From Pseudovibrio sp000156235 (lineage in GTDB: Bacteria; Pseudomonadota; Alphaproteobacteria; Rhizobiales; Stappiaceae), in the NCBI RefSeq assembly GCF_000156235.1, contig NZ_DS996805.1, forward strand, positions 992,001 to 1,056,000: a stretch of 64,000 bases of DNA. The letters are read 5' to 3'. A program made the translations under genes and the position numbers. The notes beneath the pieces are model-generated. The model was not told the origin of the DNA. It was given only the letters and a program-made list of their open reading frames with translations, and did no database searches. The stretch's first letter is position 1. Every line of letters starts with the position of its first letter. Below, piece after piece: positions 25,530 to 34,802 of this stretch.

Positions 25530-26849
25530 ATGAAGATCATGAGGGGCGCATTGAGTGAACTAGACGATCTGTTGGAGGCAACACCTACAACTCAGCTATT
25601 TGCTGAACATCCGCTTCGGCAAGCAATTCTTGCAGAAGTCCATGCACGCCCCTTTGTGCCGATCCAAGGTGAATGGCAGATTGTGCAGTATGCCTTCATG
25701 GTGGATCAGGACCGGAAGCACGCAGAACGACAAGCGCTTTCCACGTTTACTGATGAGGCTTCAGAGCATTATTTGCACCATGCCTTTGAGGGCTATTCAC
25801 TGCGTTGGGAGCAACACAGCGAGTTCTCCACCTATGCCATTGAAAAGTCTCTGAAAGCAGCTCTTAGCGATGGCCGGTCTATCAACTCCTCTTTGTTCGC
25901 CAGTGGCAAACTCTCTCCTCCCGGCGAGCTGATTGCTGCCGTTCAGCTCACCGTAAAAACCGCAGTCTCTCCACTCTCAGAAGACCTGTTTGAAGAGTTT
26001 GACGCAGCAAGTCTCAGTGTCTCTGAGGTGATTGAAGGGCGCGCGACGTTGGTGACTGACTTTCAAGCCAACGATGAGGGCATTGTTTCTTTTCTGCTGC
26101 TGGATCATGGGCTGTCTCCATTGGAGCTCGGTGCAACGGTGCGACGAGTGTTGGAGTTGGAGACCTACAAGACGCTTTCTCTGCTAGGGCTTTATGAAGC
26201 GCGTAAGCAGCAGGTCATCGTCAGCCGGATTGAGAGTGAGTTGGTTCAGATCACCTCGCAACTTCGCAGTTCCGGCAGTAAAGAGCCGCAGTCACTGGCT
26301 CAAAACGAAGAGCTTTTGTCAGATCTTTCCTCGCTGGCCGCTGATCTGGAGGCCTCTGCCATGGAAAGCCTTTTCCGGTTTGGTGCGACGCGAGCTTACT
26401 CTGACATTGTGAGGCGTCGTCTTGAGACACTGGGAGAGGCCAGCGTTTCTGGTTACGACATGGTCGGGCGTTTCTTGAACCGTCGGCTCGCCCCTGCCAT
26501 GCAGACGTGCCGGGCCATTGAGGAGCGACAGGCCAATCTGTCTCGCAAGTTGACGCGCGCGGTTGGTTTGCTGCGGGCCCGGGTGGATGTGGAGCTGGAA
26601 CGGCAGAACCGGGATCTGTTGAGCTCGATGGATCAGCGTGCCAAGTATCAGTTGCGCTTGCAGCAGACCGTGGAAGGTCTCTCCATCGCGGCGATCTCGT
26701 ATTATGTGATCAGTCTGATTGGGTATGCGCTGAAAGGTGCCAAGACGTTTGGGTCGCCGATTGATCCCGCTGTGGGCATGGCTGCATCCGTGCCCTTGGT
26801 GGTTGGGGTACTTTGGTACTTCCTCAGAAAACTCAAGGCAGCACACTGA
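25530..26849 (+). CDS. DUF3422 family protein
   Basis: This 439-residue protein belongs to the DUF3422 family, recognisable by HPLRQAILAEVHARPFVP close to the N-terminus. The middle is largely helical, and the C-terminus has two membrane segments (AAISYYVISLIGYAL and VPLVVGVLWYFLRK) ending in a short basic tail. So it is probably an inner-membrane-anchored protein with most of its mass in the cytoplasm. The family has no known function. No clear ribosome-binding site separates the ATG at 25530 from the one at 25539. Confidence 0.85.
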   Translation: MKIMRGALSELDDLLEATPTTQLFAEHPLRQAILAEVHARPFVPIQGEWQIVQYAFMVDQDRKHAERQALSTFTDEASEHYLHHAFEGYSLRWEQHSEFSTYAIEKSLKAALSDGRSINSSLFASGKLSPPGELIAAVQLTVKTAVSPLSEDLFEEFDAASLSVSEVIEGRATLVTDFQANDEGIVSFLLLDHGLSPLELGATVRRVLELETYKTLSLLGLYEARKQQVIVSRIESELVQITSQLRSSGSKEPQSLAQNEELLSDLSSLAADLEASAMESLFRFGATRAYSDIVRRRLETLGEASVSGYDMVGRFLNRRLAPAMQTCRAIEERQANLSRKLTRAVGLLRARVDVELERQNRDLLSSMDQRAKYQLRLQQTVEGLSIAAISYYVISLIGYALKGAKTFGSPIDPAVGMAASVPLVVGVLWYFLRKLKAAH

Positions 26850-26890
26850 AGGGGCAGTGATGGCGACGATGCACGCCGCCATCGGAACTC

Positions 26891-28513
26891 TTAGAGATAC
26901 GCCGCAGAAACCAGACGCTGCGTGTATTCGGTTTGCGGCCTGTGTAGGACATCCAGCGTTTTGCCAGCTTCCACCACATTGCCGTGCTGCATGACCATCA
27001 CGTTATGGCACAAAGCTTTAACCACCTTGAGATCATGACTGATGAAGAGATAGCTCAGCTTCAGCTTATTGCGCAGGTCTTTCAGCAGGTCGATAATCTG
27101 CGCCTGAATGGACAGATCGAGAGCAGATGTAGGCTCATCCAGCAGGATGAACTTGGGCTTTAAAACGATGGAGCGCGCAATAGCGATCCTCTGACGTTGA
27201 CCGCCAGAGAACTCATGGGGAAAGCGATCCATGGTGCTGCGTGGCATCTGTACGGCGTCCAGAGCTTCTGCGACCATGGACTGCCGCTCTTTATGACTGC
27301 TGCCGATACTATTGACCTTGAGGCCCTCGCCCACAATCTCACCCACGACCATACGCGGGTTAAGCGAAGAAAACGGATCCTGAAAGACCACTTGCAGGTC
27401 TGTTCTGAGCGGTTTCAGCTCCTTCTTGGTCAGGTTATCGATCCGGCTGCCATCAAAGGTGATGGCACCAGCATCCGCTTTAAGAAGCTGCAGGATCGAC
27501 ATGCCCAGAGTGGATTTACCTGATCCAGACTCCCCTACGATCCCAAGCGTTTCACCTGATTTGATCTTGAGGGAGATGTCATTGACCGCGACCAGTTCCT
27601 TGGTCTTGCGACTGAAGAAGCTGCCGTGTTTGGATTTGAACGTGACCCGCACTTTATCTGCCTGCAGCAGATCATACAGCCCCTCTTCCAGCTCATCCGG
27701 CGAGCCTGTTGGCTCACTGGCGATCAGGTGCCGGGTGTACGGGTGAGATGGCGTTTCAAAGACCTCTTTGGTCGTTCCGGTCTCCACTAGTTTCCCTGCC
27801 CGCATAACACAAACACGATCACTCACCTGACGTACCACATTGAGGTCGTGGGTGATGAGGATGATTGCCATGTTGTGGCGCTGCTGCAGCTCTTTCATGA
27901 GCTTCAGGATTTCGGCCTGCACGGTAACGTCCAATGCCGTGGTTGGCTCATCTGCGATCAGAAGGTCCGGTTCGTTTGCCAGTGCCATGGCGATCATGAC
28001 ACGCTGGCGTTGGCCACCTGAAAGCTGGTGCGGATACTGGCTGAAGCGGATTTCCGGATCCGGGATCTTCACCTCATCCAGCATGCGGATGGCTTCGACT
28101 TTAGCGTCTGCCTTCGAGATTTTGCGGTGAGAGCGGATCATCTCAATGATCTGGTCACCGATGCGATAGACCGGATTGAGGCTGGTGAGCGGTTCCTGAA
28201 AGATCATGGAGATACGGTTGCCACGGATCTTTTGCAGCTCCAGCTCACTCATATTCGCCAGATCACGGTCATCAAACTCGATGTGCGAGCCTTCCGCCAA
28301 TGTGGCGTTTTCAGCGAGCATACCCATGATGGCGCGGGCGGTGACGGACTTGCCGGAGCCGGACTCTCCCACCACGGCCAGCGTTTCGCCCTTTGCTACG
28401 GAGTAGCTGACGCCTTTCACTGCCTCCACTGTTCCCGTCACTGTTTTGAAGCTGACGGCCACATCGCGGATGGTGAGAAGGTCTTTGTGTTGTGTTTGAT
28501 CGATACTAGGCAT
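26891..28513 (-). CDS. oligosaccharide/peptide ABC transporter, double ATP-binding protein
   Basis: This is a fused ATPase of the Opp/Dpp class, 540 residues from the ATG at 28513, which overlaps the upstream permease gene by eight bases. It has two complete nucleotide-binding domains: Walker A GESGSGKS twice (about residues 45 and 325), signature LSGGQRQR in the first and FSGGQRQR in the second, and Walker B LIADEP and ILLDEP. Each half has the C-terminal oligopeptide-type extension. It is last in the operon binding protein-permease-permease-ATPase. The neighbours melA and a MelR-like regulator suggest alpha-galactosides as cargo, as with the agp system of Sinorhizobium (inference). Confidence 0.92.
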   Translation of the reverse strand: MPSIDQTQHKDLLTIRDVAVSFKTVTGTVEAVKGVSYSVAKGETLAVVGESGSGKSVTARAIMGMLAENATLAEGSHIEFDDRDLANMSELELQKIRGNRISMIFQEPLTSLNPVYRIGDQIIEMIRSHRKISKADAKVEAIRMLDEVKIPDPEIRFSQYPHQLSGGQRQRVMIAMALANEPDLLIADEPTTALDVTVQAEILKLMKELQQRHNMAIILITHDLNVVRQVSDRVCVMRAGKLVETGTTKEVFETPSHPYTRHLIASEPTGSPDELEEGLYDLLQADKVRVTFKSKHGSFFSRKTKELVAVNDISLKIKSGETLGIVGESGSGKSTLGMSILQLLKADAGAITFDGSRIDNLTKKELKPLRTDLQVVFQDPFSSLNPRMVVGEIVGEGLKVNSIGSSHKERQSMVAEALDAVQMPRSTMDRFPHEFSGGQRQRIAIARSIVLKPKFILLDEPTSALDLSIQAQIIDLLKDLRNKLKLSYLFISHDLKVVKALCHNVMVMQHGNVVEAGKTLDVLHRPQTEYTQRLVSAAYL

Positions 28514-29648
28514 TGCTGTAGGGATCCATTGCATCACGAAGGCCATCGCCAGCGGCGTTGAAGGCGAGTACGGAAATGATGATCATCGCAACTGGTGCCA
28601 TCATCCATGGCGCTGCACTGAAGGACTGGAAGTCGAGGATCTGGTTGAGCATGCTGCCCCAGGAGACCATCGGCTGTTGGATGCCCACACCGAGGAACGA
28701 CAGGAAACTCTCCAGCAGGATGATTTCCGGTAGCTGATAGGTTGCCCAGACGATGATGTGTGACGATGTGTTCGGCACAATATGAGCACCGATGATACGA
28801 CTGTTGGATGCGCCCACAGCTTCGGCGGCCCGGACATACTCCAGATTGCGCATAGAAAAGACTTTACCGCGCAGTTCACGGCAGAGGTCCGCCCATCTTA
28901 GCAACACGAGAATGCATGCGAACATGATGAAGATGGTGATCGGTTCAGCGCGGCGCGGCAGCAAGGCAACAAGAGCCAGATAGAGCGGCAGATCCGGAAA
29001 CGCTTTGATGAACTCCACCAGTCGCTGGACGACGAGATCATAAAGCCCGACAAAATAGCCTGAGCTGACGCCCATAATGATGCCAATCACGCAAGCGGAA
29101 CCCATCACCAGCAGTGCCATAAGCAATGTGATGCGAGTGCCGTAGATCATACGGGAGTACACATCACGGCCCAGATTGTCCGTGCCCAGAATGTGGAACT
29201 TGCTGCCGTCTGTTGTGCCAAACAGGTGGGTGTTGAAGGTCATACCCAGAAACTGCCAGGGCTCCCCTTCCACGAACAGAGCGACATAGGAGATCTTATC
29301 GAGATCGGGAACGAATGTGATCTCGAAGGTCTGCATGTTCATTTCTTCTTTGAAGCCAGTGACGTATGGCGTGGTCAAACTGCCGTCTGGTGTGAAGAAA
29401 TGCAGTGTTTGCGGCGGTGAGTACAACGCCGCACGGTTGGCTGTCTGCGGTCCATATGGCGCGATAAAGCCCGCGAAAATGGCCGTCAGGAAGATCAGCA
29501 TGCAGGCAATGAAGCCGACCATGCCGTATTTGTTGCGGACGAAGCGGCGAACGACGAGGCCCCAGTACGAAATGGAAGGCCGGTCTTCTGCCAGTTGCTG
29601 CGCATCTACACTGCCGTGTTCAATTGCATCGCTATCAATCTGGGTCAT
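28506..29648 (-). CDS. ABC transporter permease (OppC/DppC type)
   Basis: This is an inner-membrane permease of 380 residues. A soluble N-terminus of about 35 residues is followed by a first membrane segment (YGMVGFIACMLIFLTAIFAGFI), a large periplasmic insert of roughly 100 residues and then the conserved five-segment core with the EAA-loop EYVRAAEAVGASNSRIIGAHIVPN. The insert makes it longer than standard DppC, as in YejE-like proteins. The start ATG (29648) overlaps the previous stop as TGATG. Confidence 0.9.
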   Translation of the reverse strand: MTQIDSDAIEHGSVDAQQLAEDRPSISYWGLVVRRFVRNKYGMVGFIACMLIFLTAIFAGFIAPYGPQTANRAALYSPPQTLHFFTPDGSLTTPYVTGFKEEMNMQTFEITFVPDLDKISYVALFVEGEPWQFLGMTFNTHLFGTTDGSKFHILGTDNLGRDVYSRMIYGTRITLLMALLVMGSACVIGIIMGVSSGYFVGLYDLVVQRLVEFIKAFPDLPLYLALVALLPRRAEPITIFIMFACILVLLRWADLCRELRGKVFSMRNLEYVRAAEAVGASNSRIIGAHIVPNTSSHIIVWATYQLPEIILLESFLSFLGVGIQQPMVSWGSMLNQILDFQSFSAAPWMMAPVAMIIISVLAFNAAGDGLRDAMDPYSNA

Positions 29649-30673
29649 CACGTGTTTCCTTCCATTGCAGCCTGACGGACACGTGGGTCTACAACGGCCA
29701 GAAGCAGGTCAGCGACCAGATTTCCAACCACCATGATGGTGGCGACGAGCATGAAGATGGCAGCGACCACATACATGTCTCGCTCAGCAACTGAAGACAG
29801 GATCAGCGGGCCGATTGTTGGAACGCCAAGAACGATTGCAATCTCGATTTCACCTTTGATCATGTACTCAAAGCGGCTGCCGATGTTCATGATGACGGGA
29901 TGCAGCGCATTCGGGATGGCGTGCACCATGATGATGCGGCGGCGGGACAGACCCTTGGCGCGCGCGGTTTCAATGTACTGGGATTTCATCACGTCCAGCA
30001 GGTTTCCGCGCATCATGCGCAGCGTGTATGCCTGTCCTGCCCAGATGGAGATGAGCAAGATTGGCCAGACGTGTTTGAGGAAGTCCCAAAGCTTATCAAG
30101 GGACCAATGATCCTGCAGAAGATATTCAGGCGACTGGAGCGCGCCGATATAAGGTGAGTGCCAGACGAAGGCCAGATAATACAGAATGATCAGCGAGATC
30201 ACGAATTTCGGGATAACGATGCCGAGAAAAGCAACGATGGTCGAAATGGTGTCGCCAAGCTTGTACTGGTTCATTGCTGCGTAAACACCGAGCGCACCAC
30301 CGATGAACTGGGCGAGTACCATTGCGGTGAATGCCAGAGCCAATGTGCGTGGTAAACGCAGGCCGATGACTTCCGTGACTGGTTTGGAGAAGAAGAACGA
30401 GTCCCCAAAGTTGCCAGCGGTGACGATGCCGACGACCCAGCGCCAGTACTGCACAACAACGGGCTGATCCAGCCCTAACTGCGCGCGAAGAATTTCTGCT
30501 TGAGGTTCCAAAGCTGCACGGGATTGCCCGGTTTGTGCGGCAGTGGTTGACATCCACATGTCAACGTAGTCGCCCGGTACGGCTTGTATGATTGCGAAGG
30601 ATACAATGGAGATCCCAATCAACAAGACCAGTGTTGCAGCTGCACGTTGCGCCAAAAAGCGTAACAGGCCCAT
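29648..30673 (-). CDS. ABC transporter permease (OppB/DppB type)
   Basis: This is the first permease of the importer, 341 residues from the ATG at 30673; GGAGG lies nine bases upstream. Typical features are the N-terminal segment LVLLIGISIVSFAIIQAVPGDYVD and the EAA-loop YIETARAKGLSRRRIIMVHAIPNAL. It follows the binding-protein gene after a gap holding a strong stem-loop. It forms the channel with the OppC-type subunit. Confidence 0.92.
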   Translation of the reverse strand: MGLLRFLAQRAAATLVLLIGISIVSFAIIQAVPGDYVDMWMSTTAAQTGQSRAALEPQAEILRAQLGLDQPVVVQYWRWVVGIVTAGNFGDSFFFSKPVTEVIGLRLPRTLALAFTAMVLAQFIGGALGVYAAMNQYKLGDTISTIVAFLGIVIPKFVISLIILYYLAFVWHSPYIGALQSPEYLLQDHWSLDKLWDFLKHVWPILLISIWAGQAYTLRMMRGNLLDVMKSQYIETARAKGLSRRRIIMVHAIPNALHPVIMNIGSRFEYMIKGEIEIAIVLGVPTIGPLILSSVAERDMYVVAAIFMLVATIMVVGNLVADLLLAVVDPRVRQAAMEGNT

Positions 30674-30718
30674 CTGTCTAGCCCTCCCAGCTATGAGCAT
30701 TTTTACTTATTATTTCGA

Positions 30719-30742
30719 GGGCGGGCCAGAAGCGGCCCGCCC
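30719..30742 (-). terminator. intercistronic stem-loop after the binding-protein gene
   Basis: GGGCGGGCC (30719-30727) and GGCCCGCCC (30734-30742) are perfect 9-base arms around a 6-base loop. There is no U-run on the minus-strand side, so it is more likely an mRNA-stabilising hairpin than a full terminator. It sits between the binding protein and the first permease. Confidence 0.72.
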
Positions 30743-30749
30743 TTTCTCC

Positions 30750-32774
30750 TTAGTATTCAGCGATTGTTCCTGGGAGGAGTTCTTTCAACTGCTGATCCTT
30801 TGGTGTCCAGAGGCGCTCACGCACCACACCGTCTTCTGCCCATTCGAACATGTTGACTGGTGTGCCAGGGTGAGCGTTCTTGATGCGCTTGTTGACGAGA
30901 AGCGCAGCAGGAGCCTGAACGGTGCCAATGGTGTAGGCATTTTCAGTCCACAGTCGCTGGATTGTCTTGGCAGCTTCAGCTGCTTCAACGGCGTCCCAGC
31001 TGGACAGGATGGTGTTGTAGGCGTCGACCATCTCAACTTCGAAATCCATCAGATTGCGTGAGCCATCTGAGCCCGGCAGGTGCCGCGATGGGCAGCTGTT
31101 GGCGATTGGAAGCTGATAGCAGGTCTCACGAGTCGGCAGGTTCCATTCCTTACGGCGGATCAACATGTTGAAGTCGCCGCTCTTGGAGGCTGTGTCGATC
31201 ACGTCCACATTGCGGATGAGGACACGGATGCCTGCTTCTGCCAGCATCAGGATGACAGCGTCTGCCTGTTTTTTGTCTGTTACCTGCTGGCGATCGGTCA
31301 TCATATCGATTTCCAGATCAGCACCCGTGCCCGGCATGTTGCGGATGCCGTTACCATCTGTATCTTTCAGGCCCAGAGCATCCAGCATGGCGTTGGCTTT
31401 CGCCAGATCGTATGGATAGTAAACGGTGCTGTCGTAGTCGTAATACGGAGACCCGCTGGAGAAGCCGCCGGAGTACGGATACATGAACGGACCACGCGCA
31501 ACGGACTGACCGATTGCCTGACGATCCAGCGCATGGCTGACTGCAACGCGGAAGTCTTTGTTTCTAAAAAACTTGCGCAGTTCTGCATCGACTTCGTCCT
31601 GAACACCGTTGGTCTCAGAGAAGTTGAACTCCAGACGCCAGGAGAGAACGCGCGGGCCAAAGTTGGCTTTAACTGGCGCATCTGCAGAAAGGGTCTGCTT
31701 GAGCGCTTCCACGTAGTTGCCCGGATTTTCCATGTTGGAGAAGTCGCCGGTGCCCGCCACTGCCTGTGTGGTGCGGTCTGACCATGTGGTCAGCTTAAAG
31801 TGCATTTCGTTCAGATATGGCAGCTGATTACCAGCTTCATCCGTCTTCCAGTAGAACGGATTGCGTCGCAGAATAACTAACTCATCTGCTTTGTGGCGTA
31901 CTGGCACCCAAGCGCCCAGCACGGCTGGTGGCACCGCATCTGCTGGCATTGCATTGCGATATTCTTCGTAGGATGCATCCTTGTTGTACTTCGGATGCTT
32001 TGCCTTCAGAGCATGTGCTGGTCCAGGGCAGCCCTGAATGTAAGCCAGAGATTTGAGGATTTCCGGGCCTTGCGGCTTGGTGAAGGTGAACTTGAATGTG
32101 TAAGCATCAATCACTTCAAGAGTGGTGCCGTCACCGAGACCGCCTTTTGGCAAACGAGATGCAACGTTTTCATCCAGAACGTTGTCTTCCCACCAGAAGC
32201 GGATGTCTTCTGTATCAAACGGATCACCATCTGACCATTTGATACCTTCAACCAGATGCATGGTCAGCTCGGTCTTGTCTTCGCTCCACTCCCAGCTTTT
32301 AGCCAGATTTGGCAGCGGACCAGACTGTTCTTCTGCTTTAACCTGCCAGAGCGGGCCATTGCGGACCAGACATTCCTGAACGGCCATGTTGATGCCGCCC
32401 CAGCCCTGATGCTGGCCAGCGAGCCAGTTCCAACCTTCCGGACGACCGCCAATCACGTGGCGGAACACGCCGCCGTAAACGCCGACACCATCGGACATTG
32501 CCATGGTTTTCATGACAAGCGGCTCTGCTGGCAAGCGCTCTTCAACTGGTGGCAGCTTGCCTGCTTTGACCAGATCATTCAGGAATGGTGCTTCGCTGTA
32601 GCCATCCAGCTTTTTGTAGGTCCACAGATCACCGCGTGACAGCAGCTCATATTCCAATGTGGACATGGACTGCTCAACCGGCATCTTATCGGCCAGTGCC
32701 GAACTTGCCATGACAGCGCAGAGGCTCACGCCTGCAGCTAAGCAAATTTTAGACACAAGGTTTGTTGAAGACAT
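30750..32774 (-). CDS. ABC transporter substrate-binding protein, family 5 (AgpA-like)
   Basis: This is a large periplasmic receptor of the oligopeptide class, 674 residues, with a signal peptide (MSSTNLVSKICLAAGVSLCAVMASSALA). GGAGG lies five bases before the ATG at 32774. It is longer than OppA (about 540) and carries extra N-terminal and C-terminal segments, as in the alpha-galactoside-binding AgpA of Sinorhizobium (about 680, from memory). Typical motifs are WEWSEDKTELTMHLVEGIKWSDGDPF and VSHALDRQAIGQSV. The adjoining MelR-like regulator and melA support an alpha-galactoside ligand; a peptide remains possible. Confidence 0.9.
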   Translation of the reverse strand: MSSTNLVSKICLAAGVSLCAVMASSALADKMPVEQSMSTLEYELLSRGDLWTYKKLDGYSEAPFLNDLVKAGKLPPVEERLPAEPLVMKTMAMSDGVGVYGGVFRHVIGGRPEGWNWLAGQHQGWGGINMAVQECLVRNGPLWQVKAEEQSGPLPNLAKSWEWSEDKTELTMHLVEGIKWSDGDPFDTEDIRFWWEDNVLDENVASRLPKGGLGDGTTLEVIDAYTFKFTFTKPQGPEILKSLAYIQGCPGPAHALKAKHPKYNKDASYEEYRNAMPADAVPPAVLGAWVPVRHKADELVILRRNPFYWKTDEAGNQLPYLNEMHFKLTTWSDRTTQAVAGTGDFSNMENPGNYVEALKQTLSADAPVKANFGPRVLSWRLEFNFSETNGVQDEVDAELRKFFRNKDFRVAVSHALDRQAIGQSVARGPFMYPYSGGFSSGSPYYDYDSTVYYPYDLAKANAMLDALGLKDTDGNGIRNMPGTGADLEIDMMTDRQQVTDKKQADAVILMLAEAGIRVLIRNVDVIDTASKSGDFNMLIRRKEWNLPTRETCYQLPIANSCPSRHLPGSDGSRNLMDFEVEMVDAYNTILSSWDAVEAAEAAKTIQRLWTENAYTIGTVQAPAALLVNKRIKNAHPGTPVNMFEWAEDGVVRERLWTPKDQQLKELLPGTIAEY

Positions 32775-32996
32775 CAATTCCTCCCCCTTTTACGTTACTC
32801 CCAACACCATCATGGCCACCGGTGCAGCTCATTTTCCTCCGGCTTTCTACTCAAAAATTCCGATTTTCTTCGTAGATGCTTTTAAACTGCGTATTTCTCT
32901 ATACTATACACATGGGAGAATACAGAGAGCCGAACTCTCGCATAAATATCGATTCATTAGGATCTTTGAATATTGACGTAAGAGGAGGATGTATAA

Positions 32997-33884
32997 TTGA
33001 GTATTAGCGACGATCTATATCGCCAATATCTGGACCAGAGCGTTATCCCGTCGACAGATAATTTCCTAATTATGCGCCATAAACCTCATGTATTCTCCAA
33101 AAGACCGTACCATCACCATGCTTCTATTGAAGTCAACTTCCTGATCAACTGTGAAATGGACTATTCCTTCTCGGGAAGTCATGTGACGGTACATCCCGGT
33201 TACATGATTTGTTTCTGGGGGGCTGCGCCGCACGGTGTTGTGGATGTGCGCGGTGATGGTGATATGGTCAACCTTTACATCTCCTTTGCACAAATATTGC
33301 AATGGGGGCTGCCAACACGCATCACAGATGCACTCATTTCCGGAGATGTGATTTGCAACAAAGCGCCCTGCCCGATTGATGCTGTTCGCTTTGGACATTG
33401 GGCAAACGAGTTCAAAAGAGATGACATCAACTGGCGCAAGCTGGTGTTGAGTGAGATCTCATCGCGCTTTACCAGACTGGCACTGGATGGCTGGAACACG
33501 CTGCATCATGACTATCGTCAGTCAAGCACGGTGGTGGGGCGCGGGAAGTCCATGCTGCATGTGGAAGAGATGTTGCGGTTCATTTCCGAGAACCACACCT
33601 CCGATATTTCCGTTACAGATGTTGCTGAGTTTGTTGGCTTATCGCCAAGCCATGCGATGACGCTGTTCAAGCGAATTGTGGGGCTGCCCATCAAGGAGCA
33701 TCTGACCCGTGTGCGGCTTTCTCATGCGCGCATGTTGCTTGCAGAGTCTGAAATGAAGATCCTCTCCATCGCTATGGACTCCGGCTTCCGTTCGCTCTCA
33801 AGCTTTTACGAGGCGTTTCAGAACCACTTCAGCACGTCTCCTGCAGCCTTTCGAAAGCAGGCGCGGAACATCGGAAAAATATAG
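32997..33884 (+). CDS. AraC family regulator, MelR-like
   Basis: This 295-residue activator has an N-terminal cupin sensor (HHHASIEVNFLIN, GYMICFWGAAPHGV) and a C-terminal double helix-turn-helix (ISVTDVAEFVGLSPSHAMTLFK and ILSIAMDSGFRSLSSFYEAF). The sensor part resembles MelR, the melibiose regulator of E. coli. The TTG at 32997 is chosen because GAGGAGG stands eight bases upstream and no earlier in-frame start exists. It is divergent from the ABC importer operon and convergent with the SDR-melA pair, so it most likely activates both. Confidence 0.88.
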   Translation: MSISDDLYRQYLDQSVIPSTDNFLIMRHKPHVFSKRPYHHHASIEVNFLINCEMDYSFSGSHVTVHPGYMICFWGAAPHGVVDVRGDGDMVNLYISFAQILQWGLPTRITDALISGDVICNKAPCPIDAVRFGHWANEFKRDDINWRKLVLSEISSRFTRLALDGWNTLHHDYRQSSTVVGRGKSMLHVEEMLRFISENHTSDISVTDVAEFVGLSPSHAMTLFKRIVGLPIKEHLTRVRLSHARMLLAESEMKILSIAMDSGFRSLSSFYEAFQNHFSTSPAAFRKQARNIGKI

Positions 33885-33912
33885 CGGGCAGTTTCCCACC
33901 CGTTCTTTACTT

Positions 33913-34683
33913 TTAGCCAGTGACGACGACGCCGCCATCAATCACAAGTGCCTGACTGGTCATCATGCGGCTAGCCTTGGACGCCAAAAACAGTGTCGCA
34001 TCAATGATATCGTCTGGCTCCAGATGCTCCTTCAGGCACTGACGGCCCAGATGTGCCTTCAGGTCTTCCGGTGTGGCCCAGAGGTCCTTCTGACGCTGTG
34101 TGAGCACCCAACCCGGCATCAAAGCGTTCACGCGGATGTTGTCTGGCCCCAGTTCTCGAGCCAGTGCGCGAGTCAGGCCGGTGATCGCTGCTTTGGAGGT
34201 CTCGTAGGCAGGATAGCCAGCGTTGCCCATCATGTAGGAGATGGAGGAGAAGTTGATGATTGAACCACCGCCTGCCGCTTTCATACCGGCTGCTGCTGCC
34301 TGAGCAGTGAAGAAGTGTGGACGTAGGTTCACGTTCATGGATGCATCCCATTGATCTTGCGTGAACTCTTCCAGACTGTGGCGGGTATCGTTTGCAGCAT
34401 TGTTGACCAGCACGGTGACTGGGCCATGCGCTTCTTCAGCCTGTTTGATGGCAGCCTGCAGTGCATCAACATCGGTGACATCACACTTGATGAACAAAGG
34501 TGCGACGCCGTGCTTTTCTTTCATCTGCTCAGCAAAGTCGGAAGCATCTGAGCGCTGCACGAAAGCGACTTTGGCGCCTTGTTGCATGAAGCCGTCAGTG
34601 AGGCTTGCGCCGATCCCTGCTCCACCGCCCGTGATGAATACACTTGCATCCTTCAGATCATGAAAGGTGACATTCCCAGACAT
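33913..34683 (-). CDS. SDR family oxidoreductase, possible sugar dehydrogenase
   Basis: This is a classical SDR of 256 residues. It shows TGGGAGIGASL (cofactor), NNAAN, the Ser of NFSSISYM, and the YETSKAA pair of catalytic Tyr and Lys. It lies downstream of melA on the same strand. After alpha-galactosidase action, galactose could be oxidised by such an enzyme (galactose 1-dehydrogenase, De Ley-Doudoroff route); no dehydratase or aldolase of that route is in the window, so this is inference. Confidence 0.88.
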   Translation of the reverse strand: MSGNVTFHDLKDASVFITGGGAGIGASLTDGFMQQGAKVAFVQRSDASDFAEQMKEKHGVAPLFIKCDVTDVDALQAAIKQAEEAHGPVTVLVNNAANDTRHSLEEFTQDQWDASMNVNLRPHFFTAQAAAAGMKAAGGGSIINFSSISYMMGNAGYPAYETSKAAITGLTRALARELGPDNIRVNALMPGWVLTQRQKDLWATPEDLKAHLGRQCLKEHLEPDDIIDATLFLASKASRMMTSQALVIDGGVVVTG

Positions 34684-34732
34684 TTGTTCCCCCAGGGAGT
34701 GCTTGGCACTCTTCTTTGATATATCAGAATAT

Positions 34733-34770
34733 ACATAAGCGGCTGCCTCGTTCCAGACAACCGCTTATGT
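34733..34770 (-). repeat. inverted repeat between melA and the SDR gene
   Basis: ACATAAGCGG (34733-34742) and CCGCTTATGT (34761-34770) are perfect 10-base arms with an 18-base loop. It lies between melA (ending at 34803) and the SDR start (34683). It could be a terminator-like or processing hairpin, or an operator for a promoter ahead of the SDR gene. Confidence 0.6.
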
Positions 34771-34802
34771 CATCGCATTACTCTAACAAGCACAGGTTCT
34801 TT

